A stretch of 64,000 bases of DNA from Isoetes taiwanensis (Eukaryota; Streptophyta; Lycopodiopsida; Isoetales; Isoetaceae). This document shows, one piece after another, positions 20,400-33,663 of this stretch. The stretch spans positions 13,029,614 to 13,093,613 of the forward strand of contig JAJEKV010000033.1 of the NCBI GenBank assembly GCA_021234155.1, read 5' to 3'. Position numbers and translations under genes: made by a program. The notes beneath the pieces were generated by a model. The model worked only from the letters and a program-made list of their open reading frames with translations, did no database searches and was not told the DNA's origin. The first letter of the stretch is position 1. Every line of letters starts with the position of its first letter.

Positions 20400-22452
20400 A
20401 TCAATGGCATGTCAAACTCTTCTTCTATATTTTTCAATCCTCAAATGCAAATTAAGATTCTTAATAGAGGTCTTTTTTCCTCTGCCATGAATAAGCAGAA
20501 TTCTCAAATGGCACACAAAAATGTTACACTGCCTCAACTGAGTGCAAAAGAGATTTCAAAAGAAAATATTAAGCATAATAAGCATATGCTGAAGGGAAAA
20601 GATCCTATATGCACCCTAATAAAGCCGACCTGTACACCACTCTTAATTCTATATTAAGAGAACCAAATAAAAGCCGAAATCAAGTCCACAATGGATTCAA
20701 CAAAAAACAACTAGAACTAGGACCAACAATAATCCACAGTCAGCAAAGCTTACTCTAAAAGAGAAAAAGGATTCTTTTATTGTAGAAAACAAGTCCATTG
20801 GATTAATCAAATCTGCCAAAGCTAAAGAATCAGCCAGTAGCAGCAATTTGAAGATGAACTCTTCCACAGCTATTGGCTTGGATGTTCTTGTCTTGACCAA
20901 GTCTCAGCAGCTTGACTTAGATGCAGGTCCTTCTAATGATACTGCTGACTCTCAAATGAATGAAAATTCTCCAGCCAGGATGAAGTGGAAAAACTCTTAT
21001 GATTTACTTGCTGACCTTAATGAGGATTTTTGTGCAAATACTAAAAAGCCTAACTTGATTCCCTCTCAAGATTGTTCCCATCACCCTTGCTTTACCCCTC
21101 ATCCTATAAATCCACACACTCCCCTCCCCCTCCCCTCCCCTTCATAGATTAATCTTATTGATTTATCTGAGCCTTGTATTCACCATATATCTCAAGACAT
21201 TCAACATTACATTTCCCCTACAATGGCGCAGCAAATGTCGAAATTAGAATTTGCAAATTGCCTCTTATCAAATAAGAATGATCTCAATCTGCAAATATAT
21301 AGGCATGCTTCATCTAAGTGTCCACAATGTTGATGGATGTTCAGATTCAGATACAAGCAGTGATAATGAGCTCCTTAGCAATACAGACACTGCAAATACT
21401 AATTTGACTAGCTCAAAAAAGGATGTTGTGCCTTTAACCTTAGACACGATTTCCAACAGTTTGGGAACTAGTGAAATGCAGCTAGATAATAACTTGGTTT
21501 GTTTAGATAAAGAAATTGCTCTCTTGGAAAATTGTAATATTTAAAAAAAAAAGTGCAACAAGACAAGAATTAGCTATAAGTTGGAATAGCTCCCAATTGC
21601 CAAAAATAGTAGGAGAACAAGGAAGCAACGAGCTCAAAAAGGGCTTCTGGTTTTTCATTAAGAGACATGGAAATATCCCGTTCAAATTTAATTGCTCTCC
21701 TCAAAGTTTTTGTGTGGACTTCAGAAACCTTTACTCTAGTTTGCTAAAGGTTAACTTTTTTTCTATTCTATTCTATTCTCTATTCTATGAAAGAGTTCTA
21801 CTCCAAGATTAAAGCTTCAAAGGATTGGATCAAAAAATGATCTAAGCACCACTATGATGGCAGGGTTATGAAGAATACAAACTCTCTCTCTCTCAGATGA
21901 AAAATGTTAGACTTCTCTTGCAAAATGATCCCCTGAATAATGCCCCCCACTTACAGGAATATGACCTAGAAATGGCTATAAAAAACATTGAAGAGCTAGA
22001 AGCTAAGGGTGCAAAGAAGGAGATGCAAGCTCAAATTATCACATCAATGTGGAAAATAATAACTCTAAATTCTTTTCCAGGGTTGCTTCATACAAGATGA
22101 TAACAATGCACATATCTTGGATCTCAAAGATATCTTTAATTTCCTTGGAACCAAATATTCTGATCTTTTTTCTCCTCCTGTAAGTGACTCTTTACTTTAA
22201 GCGTAAGCTAATGAGTTTTATAATCTCATGGATAATATCCCAGCCCTTCAAATTTGCCAGATGCCTTCTGATATTGATAAGCTCCGTATAGAGGATGAAA
22301 TTTTTGCCATGTTAAATCTATGGCCAAGGGCAAGACATGTGGGTCTGATGGCCTTTCCCCTAAAGTTTTTATTCACTTTTGGGACATCATTAACTCAGAC
22401 CTTATCCAAATGGTTTGGGATTTTTTGAAAATACAATCATTCAAACTCTACT

Positions 22453-23060
22453 ATTTCTGTTGGCTTGATTTGTCTTATCCCAAAAGTTGACAACCCTGAA
22501 AGATTTACAGATTGGAGACCTATCTCTCTAACAAACACTATCTATAAAATTTGTGCTAAGCTTATTGCCAGCAAAATTAAGATCCATCTGCAGAAAAACA
22601 TCAGTCGCTGGCAATCCGCTTTTTTGCCAAACAGATATATTTTAGACTTATGTGGCAGCCATAGAAGCTTTACACTGGAATAGAATTTCTAGACAAGATT
22701 GTGTCTTATCAAAGCTTGACTTACCCAAAGCTTTTGACACAGTTAGATGGTATTTTGTGAATATCCTCTCAAAAGCATTGGATTCACTAATAAGCTGATT
22801 CATTTGATCCTAGATCACAACTTGAGGGCTAACTCTTCTGTGTTAATTAATGGTACTCCTAGCACTTTCTTCTCTTTAGCTAGAGGTGTGAGACAAGGGT
22901 GTCCCCTTGCTCCTTATTTATTCATTGCGGTGATCAATCAACAAGGGCAATTTCCTATCATCAACAAATGAGTAAATGGGTAATATTATTAGCCTCAAAC
23001 TTCCTGACAATGTCTCAAATTTGAGTGTCTTGCAATATGCAGATGACTCTTTTTGCTTCC
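22453..23060 (+). pseudogene. LINE reverse transcriptase domain (broken)
   Basis: RT motifs appear in order. ICLIPKVDNPERFTDWRPIS (22465-22525) is the fingers entry. LSKLDLPKAFDTVRW (about 22705-22750) is motif A with its catalytic Asp, in a shifted frame. GVRQGCPLAPYLF (about 22885-22925) is motif B, and LQYADDSFCF with YADD at 23036-23047 is motif C with the two catalytic Asp. Frame changes fall between motifs A and B and between B and C. Confidence 0.95.
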
Positions 23061-24189
23061 AAAGCGATAGTAATTTAGCCATAGCTGTTCAAACTTAACA
23101 TTGAAAGTTAGGATCAAACAGGGGGTTCCTAAAGAAGAATGTTCCAAAATTCAAATATTCCTGCACATTATTAAGAAGTTCAGTGCAGCATATGGCATTT
23201 CTCTAAATTTGAATAAATATCAAATTATTGGGGATGTCAATCAGGTGGATTTACTTGGTATTAATTGCATTCCTGGCTTGTGGTTCTTTCCCTGGCAGGT
23301 AGAACCATTATTGCAAATTATGTTATTGCTAGCTCCCATATTTATTTCTCATAAGCTCTCCTTGCTCCAAAATCTATTTATCTTTAAATTGAGAAAATCA
23401 TCAGGTGATTTATTTGGATTAAGAAGCATCTGATTAATTGGCAAACTGTCTCCAAGAGCAAATTCCAAGGTGGTCTTGGTTGTAAAAATCTCCTTGTGCA
23501 AGTTTTTGCTTTTGCTGGTTAATTTATTCGGAGTTCTCCATATCATCAATAGAATCCAGCTTCCATTTTTACCACCTATTTGTTGCAGATGAGTCTCATC
23601 AAAGGGCATCCCTCCATACATCATCAACTGCCCTCTTCTGCCTTTGTAGAGATTAAACCTTGTGCTGATACTTCTCCTCTTATGAGGAATCTAATTAATG
23701 CTTGGAATCATGTCTCTAAAGCTATCACTTATAATAAGAAGAATCTTTGGCACCATGACACAAGCATTTTCTGGATTCACAAGCTAGCTATCATTAATTA
23801 TACACCTCTGGTTTATCAGGCATCCAAAAATTTATGCCAAATGGATGCCGCACAATATTTCTCGATTAGGGGACACATGGTTAAACAATAGATGGATGGC
23901 TTGGACCGCATTTAAGACTAAAGTTAGTAATACTTCCTCTGGTAGAGCTCTGGTAGTGCTCTTTCAGGCACATTGTGAGAGAAGTGAGTTGTATTGATCT
24001 CAATTTATGCATCAAGAAAATTGATTAGTCTATAATTAACAAACAACTCTATAAAGTTTTTGGGATCTACAAGTTTCTTGCCACCAACTTGGTACCTTCG
24101 AAAGCTCAATTATACTAGAACATCTCTGCTGAGGTCAAGGATAAGCTTTTTAACAATGTATGGTCCTCTTATATCTCCTCCTCCCCCCC

Positions 24190-24430
24190 CCCCAAAACAA
24201 GCCAAAGATTACCTATTTCATTTGGCTCCTTGCCAACAAAAGTATCATTAATCTTGAAACCATTCACAAAGGTTTGAGAAATAATTCAAACATTATCTCA
24301 ACGAACTCTCTAGCTTGCCCCTTTGGATGTAAACATGTAGAAAATACTGAGCATATCTTTATCTGCCCCAAGTTAAGATATTATTGGTTGTGGTTAAATA
24401 GAAATTCTAATATTGACTTGATTCCGAATA
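24190..24430 (+). pseudogene. LINE zf-RVT C-terminal segment
   Basis: FIWLLANKSIINLETIHKG and CPFGCKHVENTEHIFICPK show the typical W, then C-x3-C, then H-x4-C spacing of plant LINE zinc-finger tails. It is open from about 24160 to 24576. Confidence 0.9.
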
Positions 24431-24600
24431 TGATTAACTTTGTTTCAAATGATTCTGCATTCACAGAGTCAAAGCACATTAGGGAGGCAATTTCAAATTT
24501 CATTAAAAACAAAAATAACATTAGAAATTCAAATTCCTCGAATCTTGGAGATCCGATTTGTTCCAGGTTTGAATAGAATCATGTCTCTTTTCCTATTTGT

Positions 24601-25422
24601 AAGATTCAATTTGTGAGTTATTAGCGTGTATTCAGATCTATTCACATATTGTATATCAATCTTTCAGATCTAGACTTTTTATGATCCATAAAACATGCAG
24701 GTCCACAGTTAGCACATATCAGTCTAACTAACCTGGATCTTTGATGCATAATATAACATTGCATTTTCAATTTAAACCGAAATGTAAGAACATACATTGT
24801 TCCTAAGTGGGAAAAACAAACTATTTAACCATACTAGCCATCAAATGAGGGTCCAATGGGGTCTTTAGATGTAAAGCGAGAAGACGATCTGATGGCCAAA
24901 AAGGAATGCCAATATACATGCACCACTATATAAAAACAAGACCAACGACATTTATAAATCTTTGATAAGGTCCCTTTCTTTATTTTTATCCTTTTTCCTT
25001 CCTTTTTGTTACGCATAGAGGATTTGCCAGATCTTCATATGATGAAAGCACCATATCCATAGGATTGTATTTAAGCATGGCGTACTATGGAATGGATCTG
25101 AGTTGCAAAGACAAAGATATTGCCTTGAAGTATAAGATTTGTGGTTGTTTGCAATATTAGTTTCCTCGACATTAGGGGTCGTCATACCACTTATGGCTAA
25201 AGATTTCAGGAAAAGCAAGCTGTTTTTCATAGGTAGGCGCTTTGCAACTGAAGTAATATTAGCAACTAGGCCTCATTCCACATTTTGCCTGTTGCATTTG
25301 AGTCTCCAAGCTAGCCCTTGGCTTCTCAAACACCTATGGACTCGGTTCTCATTTGTTGTTGTTGTTGTTGTTGTTGTTGTTTTTGTTTTTTTTTTTTTTT
25401 CACTTTCCATTTGCTTTAGTTA
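24601..25422. other. No recognisable gene; contains (GTT)n microsatellite
   Basis: A (GTT)n run followed by a T-run occupies about 25351-25400. No coding homology is seen. Confidence 0.6.
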
Positions 25423-25790
25423 TTGATTCCTCTTTTACTAGCTATTACTGTAGAAAGGCTTAAAAAGTCAATGTGGTTAATAAAGATGGCCCTCAAGAGG
25501 ATCCTAAAGACAATAAGGAAACAAATCATATTGTGCCTCATGGCCATGGCCATACCGATAACCATGGCGATGTTCTATCTATTGCTGCAAGAAATAGAGT
25601 TATTGCCGAGATAAATGCCTATGCTTCATCAAACTTATCAGTGCTCCAAAATTCTAGCTTAGCCCGTAAAGGTCGTAGAGATCGGAATCATCCTGGAACC
25701 CCCTGTTATTATGAACCCCCTGTTATTATGCTACATATTCTAAACGAGATGCACCCTGGACTACCTTAGTCGGATCTGTCCATCATATGG
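25423..25790 (+). other. Unassigned open reading frame
   Basis: A 98-codon frame (25473-25769) encodes a hydrophilic peptide with an HGHGH stretch and AARNRVIAEINAYASSN. It resembles a retroelement gag-like linker in composition only. The frame runs into the direct repeat at 25692, so it is weak as a gene. Confidence 0.2.
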
Positions 25791-25822
25791 CTCAGATTTA
25801 TGTTGGAGCCTCTGGGTGCCTC
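25692..25822 (+). repeat. Direct repeat of about 132 bp, copy 1
   Basis: It starts CCTGGAACCCCCTGTTATT and ends GGAGCCTCTGGGTGCCTC. Copy 2 is at 26155-26290. Each copy carries an internal duplicated ACCCCCTGTTATT. Confidence 0.9.
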
Positions 25823-26154
25823 TTGTTTTGGATTATGGTCATTTATGACTGGGGATGCCTATGATTTTGAAACATGGAATACAGATTCGCCTAAGGTTTT
25901 GGAATATGAAATACCAGAACTCCTCTCTATACGGGTTCGCTTAAGGTTTCAGATTTTGAGATACGGAGACTCGAACCTCTACCAAAATAATTCAATATCC
26001 TAATAAGAATGCTTTAACCAATATTACCAACAAACTAATATGCTTATTTTTTCTATTGAATCTATTTTTTTTTTCCAATAATAACGTATTCAAATGTTTT
26101 AGGGGTATGGTCTATGGTCTCAGGGATAGTGATTTATGCATCCATATCAAATCC

Positions 26155-26290
26155 CCTTGGAACCCCCTGTTATTGTGAACCCCCTGTTATTGTGCTAGAT
26201 ATTCTAAACGAAGTGCACCCTGGACTACCTCAATCGTTGGATCTGTCCATCGTATGGCCCAGATTGTATGTTGGAGCCTCTGGGTGCCTC
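26155..26290 (+). repeat. Direct repeat of about 132 bp, copy 2
   Basis: Second copy of 25692-25822 with scattered substitutions; the two lie about 460 bp apart. Confidence 0.9.
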
Positions 26291-26589
26291 CTAAATATAA
26301 AGACATCTAAAATAAAAGATTCCATACTGTTCAATCTTTCAAGGAAAACTAAAAGATACATGGTGCCTATTGCAAACTGCCTTAGAAATGAAAGAAAAGA
26401 ACCCTAGAAAGAAGATAAAAGAAGATGGGACTGAGTGATGCAACCCAAAGCAGCCCCTCAGGCATTCCTGGTGACAATATTACCTTGCCAAAGGGGTTTG
26501 TAATACTAGCATGAAATGCAAGTGTTGGATATTTCCATGAAAGAACATGGAGCCAGCCCTTGATCGCCCACGATGGCACCAAGTCACAC

Positions 26590-27870
26590 TATAGAAACCA
26601 ATGAAAATAATTTAAAGCTACGTTTGCGTTTGAGAGAAATTGTCCGAGATTAAACTTGCCTTGTTCAATAAGAATATAAGATGCTTGTGCTTGCAATTTT
26701 AAGCACAATTTCATTATTTTTGGACAATACCTGAATTTGTGGACCTTTTTTTGGAAACCTTGCTTCGATGACAGTTTTCGTATACTAACAGACATCCCTA
26801 GCAAGTGCTGCATATGCTTCAATAACAAGCACTGGAATCTTGACAGTATTAAGTAGCTTCTTCTTATCGAAAGGAACCCAAGCATAGTCGATAGTCTCTA
26901 CCTCAATGCAGTCACTAACAATTGTTGGCCTCCATCTCTTCTTCCAATAATTGGCATAATTGGATGGGTACACATCGTTCCTCATAGGAATATGCTCCTA
27001 ACAAGTCACTTGGATAGTCTCAAAGTTCTCTTTCTTATCATCCATTTGGGGTCTTCAGTAGCATACTCTACCCACGTCGGACACAAGACATCATTAAGGC
27101 ACGCCATTACAAACATGCCTCGCGGTGATGGCTTGACACTTTGTGGTACATGATGAGCCATCCAAAAACAAAAGGCGCAGTGTGCGTGATCAAGATCTCA
27201 TCAATATCAGAGGTGTGCACATGTTTATTGAAATATCTAAAAGATATTAAATCACATACTTATTTATATGTCGCATAAAATGAATCGTCCAGTTGCAAGA
27301 GAAATTTCACCAGAAGACCTTCATGGATAGCTTGTCAAATGGACATTCATGTTCTTACAACGAGTCCACCGATATACTGACAATAGATAATACCACCCTC
27401 GATATAAGTGCCTTCTTGTCACAAAGCCCAGTAGCTCAAGTCTTGGATGGCACATAGAGCTTTGGCATTATAGTAGTCCATATATAATGAAATAGTCCAA
27501 AAATGAAAGTTGAGATTGTTAGGCGATGGAACCCTTTGGGTGTCTGGACACACCATAGTGTTCAATCCTAAAAACTGGTCATAGACTGTGTAACATCCGG
27601 GTCTGTAATGATACAAAACCTTTTCCCGAAGCTATTGTAATGTCATACCTCTATTATGAGCAATTAGCCTCTCACAGAGTGTATTACCCTGACTTCAAAT
27701 ACCTCTTCAACACTATGAACCAGTTGGGACTAAATGGAGGCCATGAATTGTCGTAGCAAGAAACCCTTTTGAAACCAGACATCCATCTTTGAATATATTC
27801 ATCATCTGCAAAAACAGATATATCATTACAAATTGGGCGCCCGCCGCATTTCGAAGCACGAAACACATAT
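26590..27870 (-). pseudogene. Unrecognised degenerate coding block
   Basis: On the minus strand several coherent pieces occur: 27866-27684 (Trp and Phe rich), 27616-27419, a piece with CLNDVLCPTWVEYATEDPKW near 27080, and 26985-26785 with SNYANYWKKRWRP and PVLVIEAYAALARD. The pattern suggests one protein, possibly transposon-derived, broken by stops. I recognise no family. Confidence 0.3.
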
Positions 27871-28776
27871 GAAGAATATATGAAAACTTTGGGAAAAATA
27901 TGAAATAAAAAACTTAAAAAAAAAAAAAAGGGCCTACAAATTGGGCACCCGCCCTATTTGGGCTCGCCAAATTGGATGCCCGCCCCATTTCAATGCGTGA
28001 GCCCTATGCGTGCACGAATTTGGGCGTCCGCCTTATCTCTGTGCATGGGATTTGGTCTTCAACATACTGAGCCCTACCTGTTGACTTACAATCATCACAT
28101 GTTGAGCCAAGCTAGTAGCATAACAAATTATTGAGAACAACACTATTTTCTCATTCTTAAATCACACCCTACGACAAGAGCTATGTCATTTCAACAATAA
28201 AAGGTCATACCTCATCTTGTTCCCAAAGGGTGTGTCTCATCACCTCATTATCAGGGTGGCAATGCATGCTGCATTTCTCCACCGAAGAGAAATATGGATA
28301 CTTAGAGCACTAGCCAAAGAAGATCTATTCTCCGTTAGACATTAAAATTACATTAAAATAAGTTCTAGAATTACAAAAAAATCACAACCTTGAAATGAAA
28401 ATCACGAAAGTCGCAGCGCATTGCGCTAGCGCAAAGGGTCTAGTTGAGAGCGGCAATGACGGGTAGCAAGACGCTCGGAATATGGAATGGATAGCAAGTG
28501 CTTGACGATATTGAGTTGAGGGGGGGAAATTTGAATTTGAATTTTGAATCTCACAACCACGTGAATGGTCCACACGACAATGTGAGTTAAAGGGGGAAAT
28601 TTAAATTTTGAATCTCAACAACCACGTGAATGGTCCACGTGGCAACTTTTTTTTGAATTTTGAAATGGTCAAGAAAAGGTGGATTTAATCTGACATGCAC
28701 TACGGGCCCACTAATTACGCATGGACCTTTTCTTTTTGAGCATGCTACTTCCCCATCACACATGCAACCTCCTCGT

Positions 28777-28918
28777 CCTCCTCCTCATCTGCTCCTCTTC
28801 CATGAAGGCGCCCATCTTCTCATCCTCCTCCTCATCTGCTCCTCTTCCATGAAGGCGCCCATCTTCTGGAGGACCTTTTGAGGTGTTTTTGCATGTTTCA
28901 TAAAGGCGCCCATCTTCT
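28777..28918 (+). repeat. Short tandem repeat, CTC-rich unit
   Basis: A unit of about 45 bp (CCTCCTCATCTGCTCCTCTT, then CATGAAGGCGCCCATCTTCT) occurs twice. Its last 20 bases recur with one change at 28899-28918. Confidence 0.85.
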
Positions 28919-29245
28919 AGAGAATATTTTGAGATGTTTTTGCATGTCCAAGGCCGCCAAAGGTTAGCATATCTCCTTTCTTAGTGTTTTTATTCCTTTT
29001 GTATCATTTGTTAGTATTTTTATTCCTTTTATATAATTTGTTCTATTGGCTTTATATGCCCACTTCAATGGTGCATGGCCCTTGTTTTTCTTTTACCTTT
29101 TTGTTGGGCGTGCATGTTGCATTTTGCTTTAATAAGGCTCACTTTTACTTAATAAGATTGGGCTGTCACTGGAATGGACTGGCTAATTTGGGCCCTTATT
29201 TTTGCCTTGAACACGGCCATTGCCATATATTATTCATATACATCT

Positions 29246-29575
29246 AAATTGGGCGATCGCCCAATTTGCCCGCCCCATTAGGTCTTTCCCCGGTATGTTG
29301 TATGGAGATTCCTCATGCACAAATTGAGCAGGTGCCCGATTTGTTGTGTCCCCCAATTTATTGTATCTGCCTAGCATTGGACATCTAAATTGGGCGATCG
29401 CCCAATTTGCCCGCGCTCCCGCGCTCGATTTGTTGTGTCTCCCAATTTGTTGTATCTGCCTAGTATTGGACATCTAAATTGGGCGGTCGCCCAATTTGCC
29501 CGCCCCATTAGGTCTTCCCCCTGTATGTTGTATGGAGATTCCTTGTGCACAAATCGGGCGGGCGCCCAATTGTGC
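29246..29575 (+). repeat. Tandem repeat of about 141 bp, 2.6 copies
   Basis: Each copy starts with the palindrome. The middle copy lacks about 52 bp internally (length 89). The shared interior includes TATGTTGTATGGAGATTCC and TGTATCTGCCTAG. Confidence 0.85.
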
Positions 29576-30352
29576 CTTCCTTGTATGCCCAATTCTTAGA
29601 AAGTAAGAAGGAACCAAGATTAGAATGTTTGTTGAGCATTTTTCAAAATAAGAAAAAAAAACACGTGCACAAAAATTAGGGGTTCAGAAACATAATAATA
29701 ATAAGTGTATTATCTGCTTGTTTTCCTACAATCAGTTTTTTTTAAATTAAGCGATTGCCCAATTTGTGAGACACAATAGTAAGCTATTAGACTAGCTTAT
29801 CCCATTCTACAAGCTTACGAGCTTCTGTCTCTGAAGTATTCCAGGTATATTCTTGCAAGCACTTCTGCTTTAAATCCGGCGGACGCCCAATTTGATCATA
29901 ATAAAACTAATCGTGAAAGAAAAATAACCATTTTGCTGGTCTTATAAAACTGGCGGTCGCCCGATTTTAGAGTGGCAACATTTCTAAACTGGCTGGCCCT
30001 TATTCCTTCACCTGTGTTCCTGCAACAAGAAACCAAACAGAAGAATAAATCAAACATAAGAATAAATCATGAACTCAAACTCTTTTATGAACAGATCTAT
30101 GATCCTGTAATCTAAATCCTTCTATCTTTTGTCTATGCAAGCACATCTTTTGTCTATGTTATGGCATTGCAGAAGTTCAAGCAATCTACAGATTCGAAAC
30201 AGAAAGTAGAAACATTTGCATATGGCGCATTGGGGGTTCTTACCGGATATCCTTGGGTACCAAATGGAGACAGAAGGAAAAGATCACCGCCAGAAGCAAA
30301 AGAAGAGAACACATGTAGCTTCATAGCAGGATAATTGCTTTGAAATTTGAGG

Positions 30353-30596
30353 TCTTTGCAAACCGCAGGCAGAGCAAATCCACATAACCTTTACCTCTTT
30401 GTAAACCGCGGGCAGAGTAAATCCATATAACCTGATTCTGCCTCCTCTATTTTGTTCCTTTACCTATTTGTAAACCGCAGACAGAGTAAATCCATATAAC
30501 CTGATTCTGCCTCCTCTATTTTGTTCCTTTACCTCTTTGTAAACCTCAGACAGAGCAACTCCATATAACCTGATTCCGCCTCCTCTATTTTGTTCA
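30353..30596 (+). repeat. Minisatellite, about 70 bp unit, 3.5 copies
   Basis: The unit contains TTTGTAAACCGC, GGCAGAGTAAATCCATATAA and CTGCCTCCTCTATTTTGTTC. The first copy is truncated. Confidence 0.9.
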
Positions 30597-31050
30597 GCTG
30601 GTCGCTAAGATGTTCGAAGTGAGGAGAGAATGGGATGTTCGAAATGAGGAGAGAGAGAAAGCGGAGGAGGACGGAGCCGCCGCCATCACTTTTTAGGTTT
30701 AGGGTATGAAGAAAGTTTAGGGTTTGAAGTTATCTGCATAATAATGTTTAGCAGTATCGGTTTATTTAATTGTTTAAAATAAAATAAATATTGTTTATTG
30801 TCTTGATTGTTAAGGCTTTGGCCTTGTGTATTTCAAGTGCTGAGTTCGAAATTGACTTGTGACATTTACAGGATTTTTTTTTCCGTTCATTTTATGTTTA
30901 TTGATTGTAGATAAATTCGACTTGTGATATTTAGAGGGTTTATTTTTTCCGTTAGGAGTATGCTTGTTTTTTTAATTTACCAAATTGTAGATAAAGATCA
31001 ATGTTGTTGATTGCAATGCAGCATATGCAAATAGGGCGGTCGCCCAATTT

Positions 31051-32939
31051 CTATTAACATGGCACATGGGAAATAAAACTTACATCGTGGATAGTAAAAT
31101 ATGTTATAAGATACATATTATATAACCATGTATTTTATAATACTTTCTATTGAACAGTTGTATGGGCATCAAATAGTTGGGGGTTCAAGCTATCTTAGCT
31201 TACAATTCTTTCAACTTTTTTTACATTTTGGATGAGAATGTACACTTCAGACCCTTGTTCGAGGTAATTTGGGAACTGTATGGACTTGGGAAAAGTCCAA
31301 AAATAATGAAATTGTGCTTTTTTCTCGTAAATGTTTTTCAAGATGGACGCATCGAGTACCTTGAGGGTCGCGTGCATCTAACACCTGCATTTTCCAATTT
31401 GCAGTATCTAATACACAATGTGAATAGCCCTTAAGTATTGAATGTGAAAGTTCTGCATCATAAAACTAAGAGGGCAACTTCAAACAGACGTGAACAACAA
31501 CATCTAATGAATCGATCACTTTATAGAGCTCTCCCCATATTCGCTTGCTTTGGCCTTTGCCAAACATGCTATGTCTCACTGAGTCTTGTAAACCCTCGTC
31601 ATTTCTTGATTGCTCTCCGCATTGCTGAAAGCTTTCTGAATGCACATCATCACGTTGATCAAGGGAACCATGAAATCCGTATTCTCAGTATTGAGGTTAC
31701 CTTGAACATGCTCGGATCAGGGAATAAATTACTAATCGTATATTTCGTATTAGCCAGAATGACTTTAGCTAAACTTGCTCAATATTAATTCCAAAACTTT
31801 CTATGGTTTACCTAAACTCTACACTAACCTAAACATCAATGGAAAATATTAAGCCAAATTACTATACTTGTTTTCAATTGTTTCCACTTATTTTAATCAT
31901 TTCCTTTGTGAAAACATTCTAAAATAATGCTAACTAGCAAAGTCTAGGACTCAAATTAATTTATAATGCTAGAAACTAAACTACTAATCATATATTTCTT
32001 ATAAACTAGAATGATGTTAGCTAAGCTAGCCTGAAATTCACTCTCTTATTTTCTACGTTTAAATAGCTCCAGGGTTGGTGCAGTCCCGGAAAAAGTTAAG
32101 CTAAAATTATTATTTTTTCTCAATTTTTTTTCATTTACTTTAGCCAAATTTTTTCGAAAATGTGCTAAAAAATCATCAAATAGCTAAGTTTAGCCCTTAA
32201 ATTATTCCATGGCTCGGATTTCACTAACATTGATTCATAGTCATCAACACTAAGTTTGGGACGCAAATGTGTCTTCGAACTTTTCTGTATCCAAAAGATG
32301 GACCCTTGCTTGCTGCAAAATGTCAAAGGTACCGTTTAAAAGAGGCTTGTTGGGTGATGATGGGAGCTGCTTTAGGTAGTGTAGAACAAGAAGAATCAAA
32401 TCTATCAATATGTTTCAATTTCCCTTGTAGAGCATATAATATTTTCCCTGCTTGGTGTCATCTTGAGTTGTCCCAAAGCCCCCCCTAGCAATTATGATAT
32501 ATGTGCATTTCATACCTTCTCGATGGTCTTTCATTAGGGAAATTGGCAACTTCCTCGCCTTCAAAATAACAGATACGATCCTAAACTTTAGTCTTCATTT
32601 CCTCACCTTTAGGTCTCCAATTCCCTCCCACCAATGACTCTAGTGTTTCCTACAATCATAATAATCTCAAATCCTTGCCAATCAAATTAGTAAATGAGCA
32701 AGCAAATAGAACACTTACCAACCATCGACGATCCGAAAGAAGCTCCTTAGATTGAAGCTCGTGGGGAGAATGCGGCCCTTACTATTCCGAATCGGGCGAT
32801 CTATAATGGTGTGAAGCTTGGTGGAGCTCAAGTTGAGAAAGACCACCAGAGATTTGCCTTGTCATTTACCCAGTTGAAAAATCCGCGATCCAGAATGGAG
32901 GAGACCGCCAGTTTACAGGGAACAATAGTTTTGGAGCGG
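31051..32939. other. No recognisable gene
   Basis: Several open frames up to 116 codons (for example 31438-31788) show no known motif and no supporting splice structure. Confidence 0.45.
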
Positions 32940-33036
32940 TCACTAGCATATTCTAGGTATATTCCAGCATATACCTAGGATATGCCAAAAACCCACATAA
33001 GCGAGGCCCTCTAGGGGCAAGGCAACCCAAAAGAAC
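32940..33036 (-). repeat. Dispersed repeat end, inverted relative to 40146-40240
   Basis: Its reverse complement starts TTTTGGGTTGCC and contains GGCATATCCTAGGTATATGC. It matches 40146-40240 block for block. The paired AGGTATAT/ATATACCT motifs make it partly self-complementary. Confidence 0.8.
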
Positions 33037-33663
33037 AGAGTGAGACATTTTTACAAGCATATAGATAGATTTGTCGATTTGTACCGGCCTCAATCCAGTT
33101 GGTTTGAACTTGTGTTAGCCCGAGCTTGCACTTTAGGAATGCGCTAAGAATTTTTTTACATATATCCCGATGAGTTTTCTATGCATTGAATTTTGGCTTG
33201 CAGATAACTTTTGCACTCTAGAGTAGGTTCTGTTCTTTCGAAGACCCTTGTGTTGAACCCGAAATATCCTATAATTGACAATACTTTAACTCATGACAAA
33301 CAAGCCTATTAGAACTACCTTGATCGAGCTTGGTTTGATGGCTGCCATTGTGTAATATAAGAGATTAGAAAAGGAAAAAATATCATCCTGAAATTCAACA
33401 AAGGATGTGTGCATAACTAAGAGAACAAACCATTTAAACTTGCAACCATAAATCTGTGTTTTATGATTGAGTTGTTTATTGTGCTTCATATCAGAAGGAA
33501 GATCTTAGAGATGTAATATTTAGTCAAAGCACCTTAAATCTAAATAGTAGATAACACACTGCTTGTAATCTTACAGCCTGCTAATTGTCTTATTTAAGCT
33601 TAAGCATCTTATGTATGCAAATAGAAAGTCCTTAGGTAGGACTTAGTACAGTGCCTAAAGAGC

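Larger units (their letters stand above)
20400..24600 (+). mobile_element. Decayed plant L1-type LINE
   Basis: The order of parts is that of a plant non-LTR retrotransposon. A Ser/Asn-rich ORF1-like region (about 20840-21150) is followed by a linker helix before the RT (21897-22060), reverse transcriptase (22453-23060), a thumb/connection part with GGLGCKNL (about 23470), and a C-terminal Cys-His zf-RVT segment (24190-24430). No AP-endonuclease domain could be followed, so it is deleted or too decayed. Many stops and frameshifts show it is dead. The 3' end is not marked by an obvious poly(A) tail. Confidence 0.85.
27830..31050. repeat. Cluster of about 12 copies of a 22 bp palindrome
   Basis: The core is AAATTGGGCG, two central bases, then CGCCCAATTT. 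Perfect copies are at 29246-29267 and 29387-29408. Near-perfect copies are at 29476-29497, 29551-29572, 29872-29893 and 31029-31050. Diverged copies are at 27830-27851, 27938-27959, 27969-27990, about 28017-28037, 29744-29765 and 29947-29967. Three central copies lie in a tandem repeat, but the others have unrelated flanks, so simple tandem duplication does not explain them. Confidence 0.85.

Noticed and set aside
27830-31050. Palindrome cluster as a CRISPR or integron-type array
   Set aside because: Irregular spacing, no unique uniform spacers, no associated genes.
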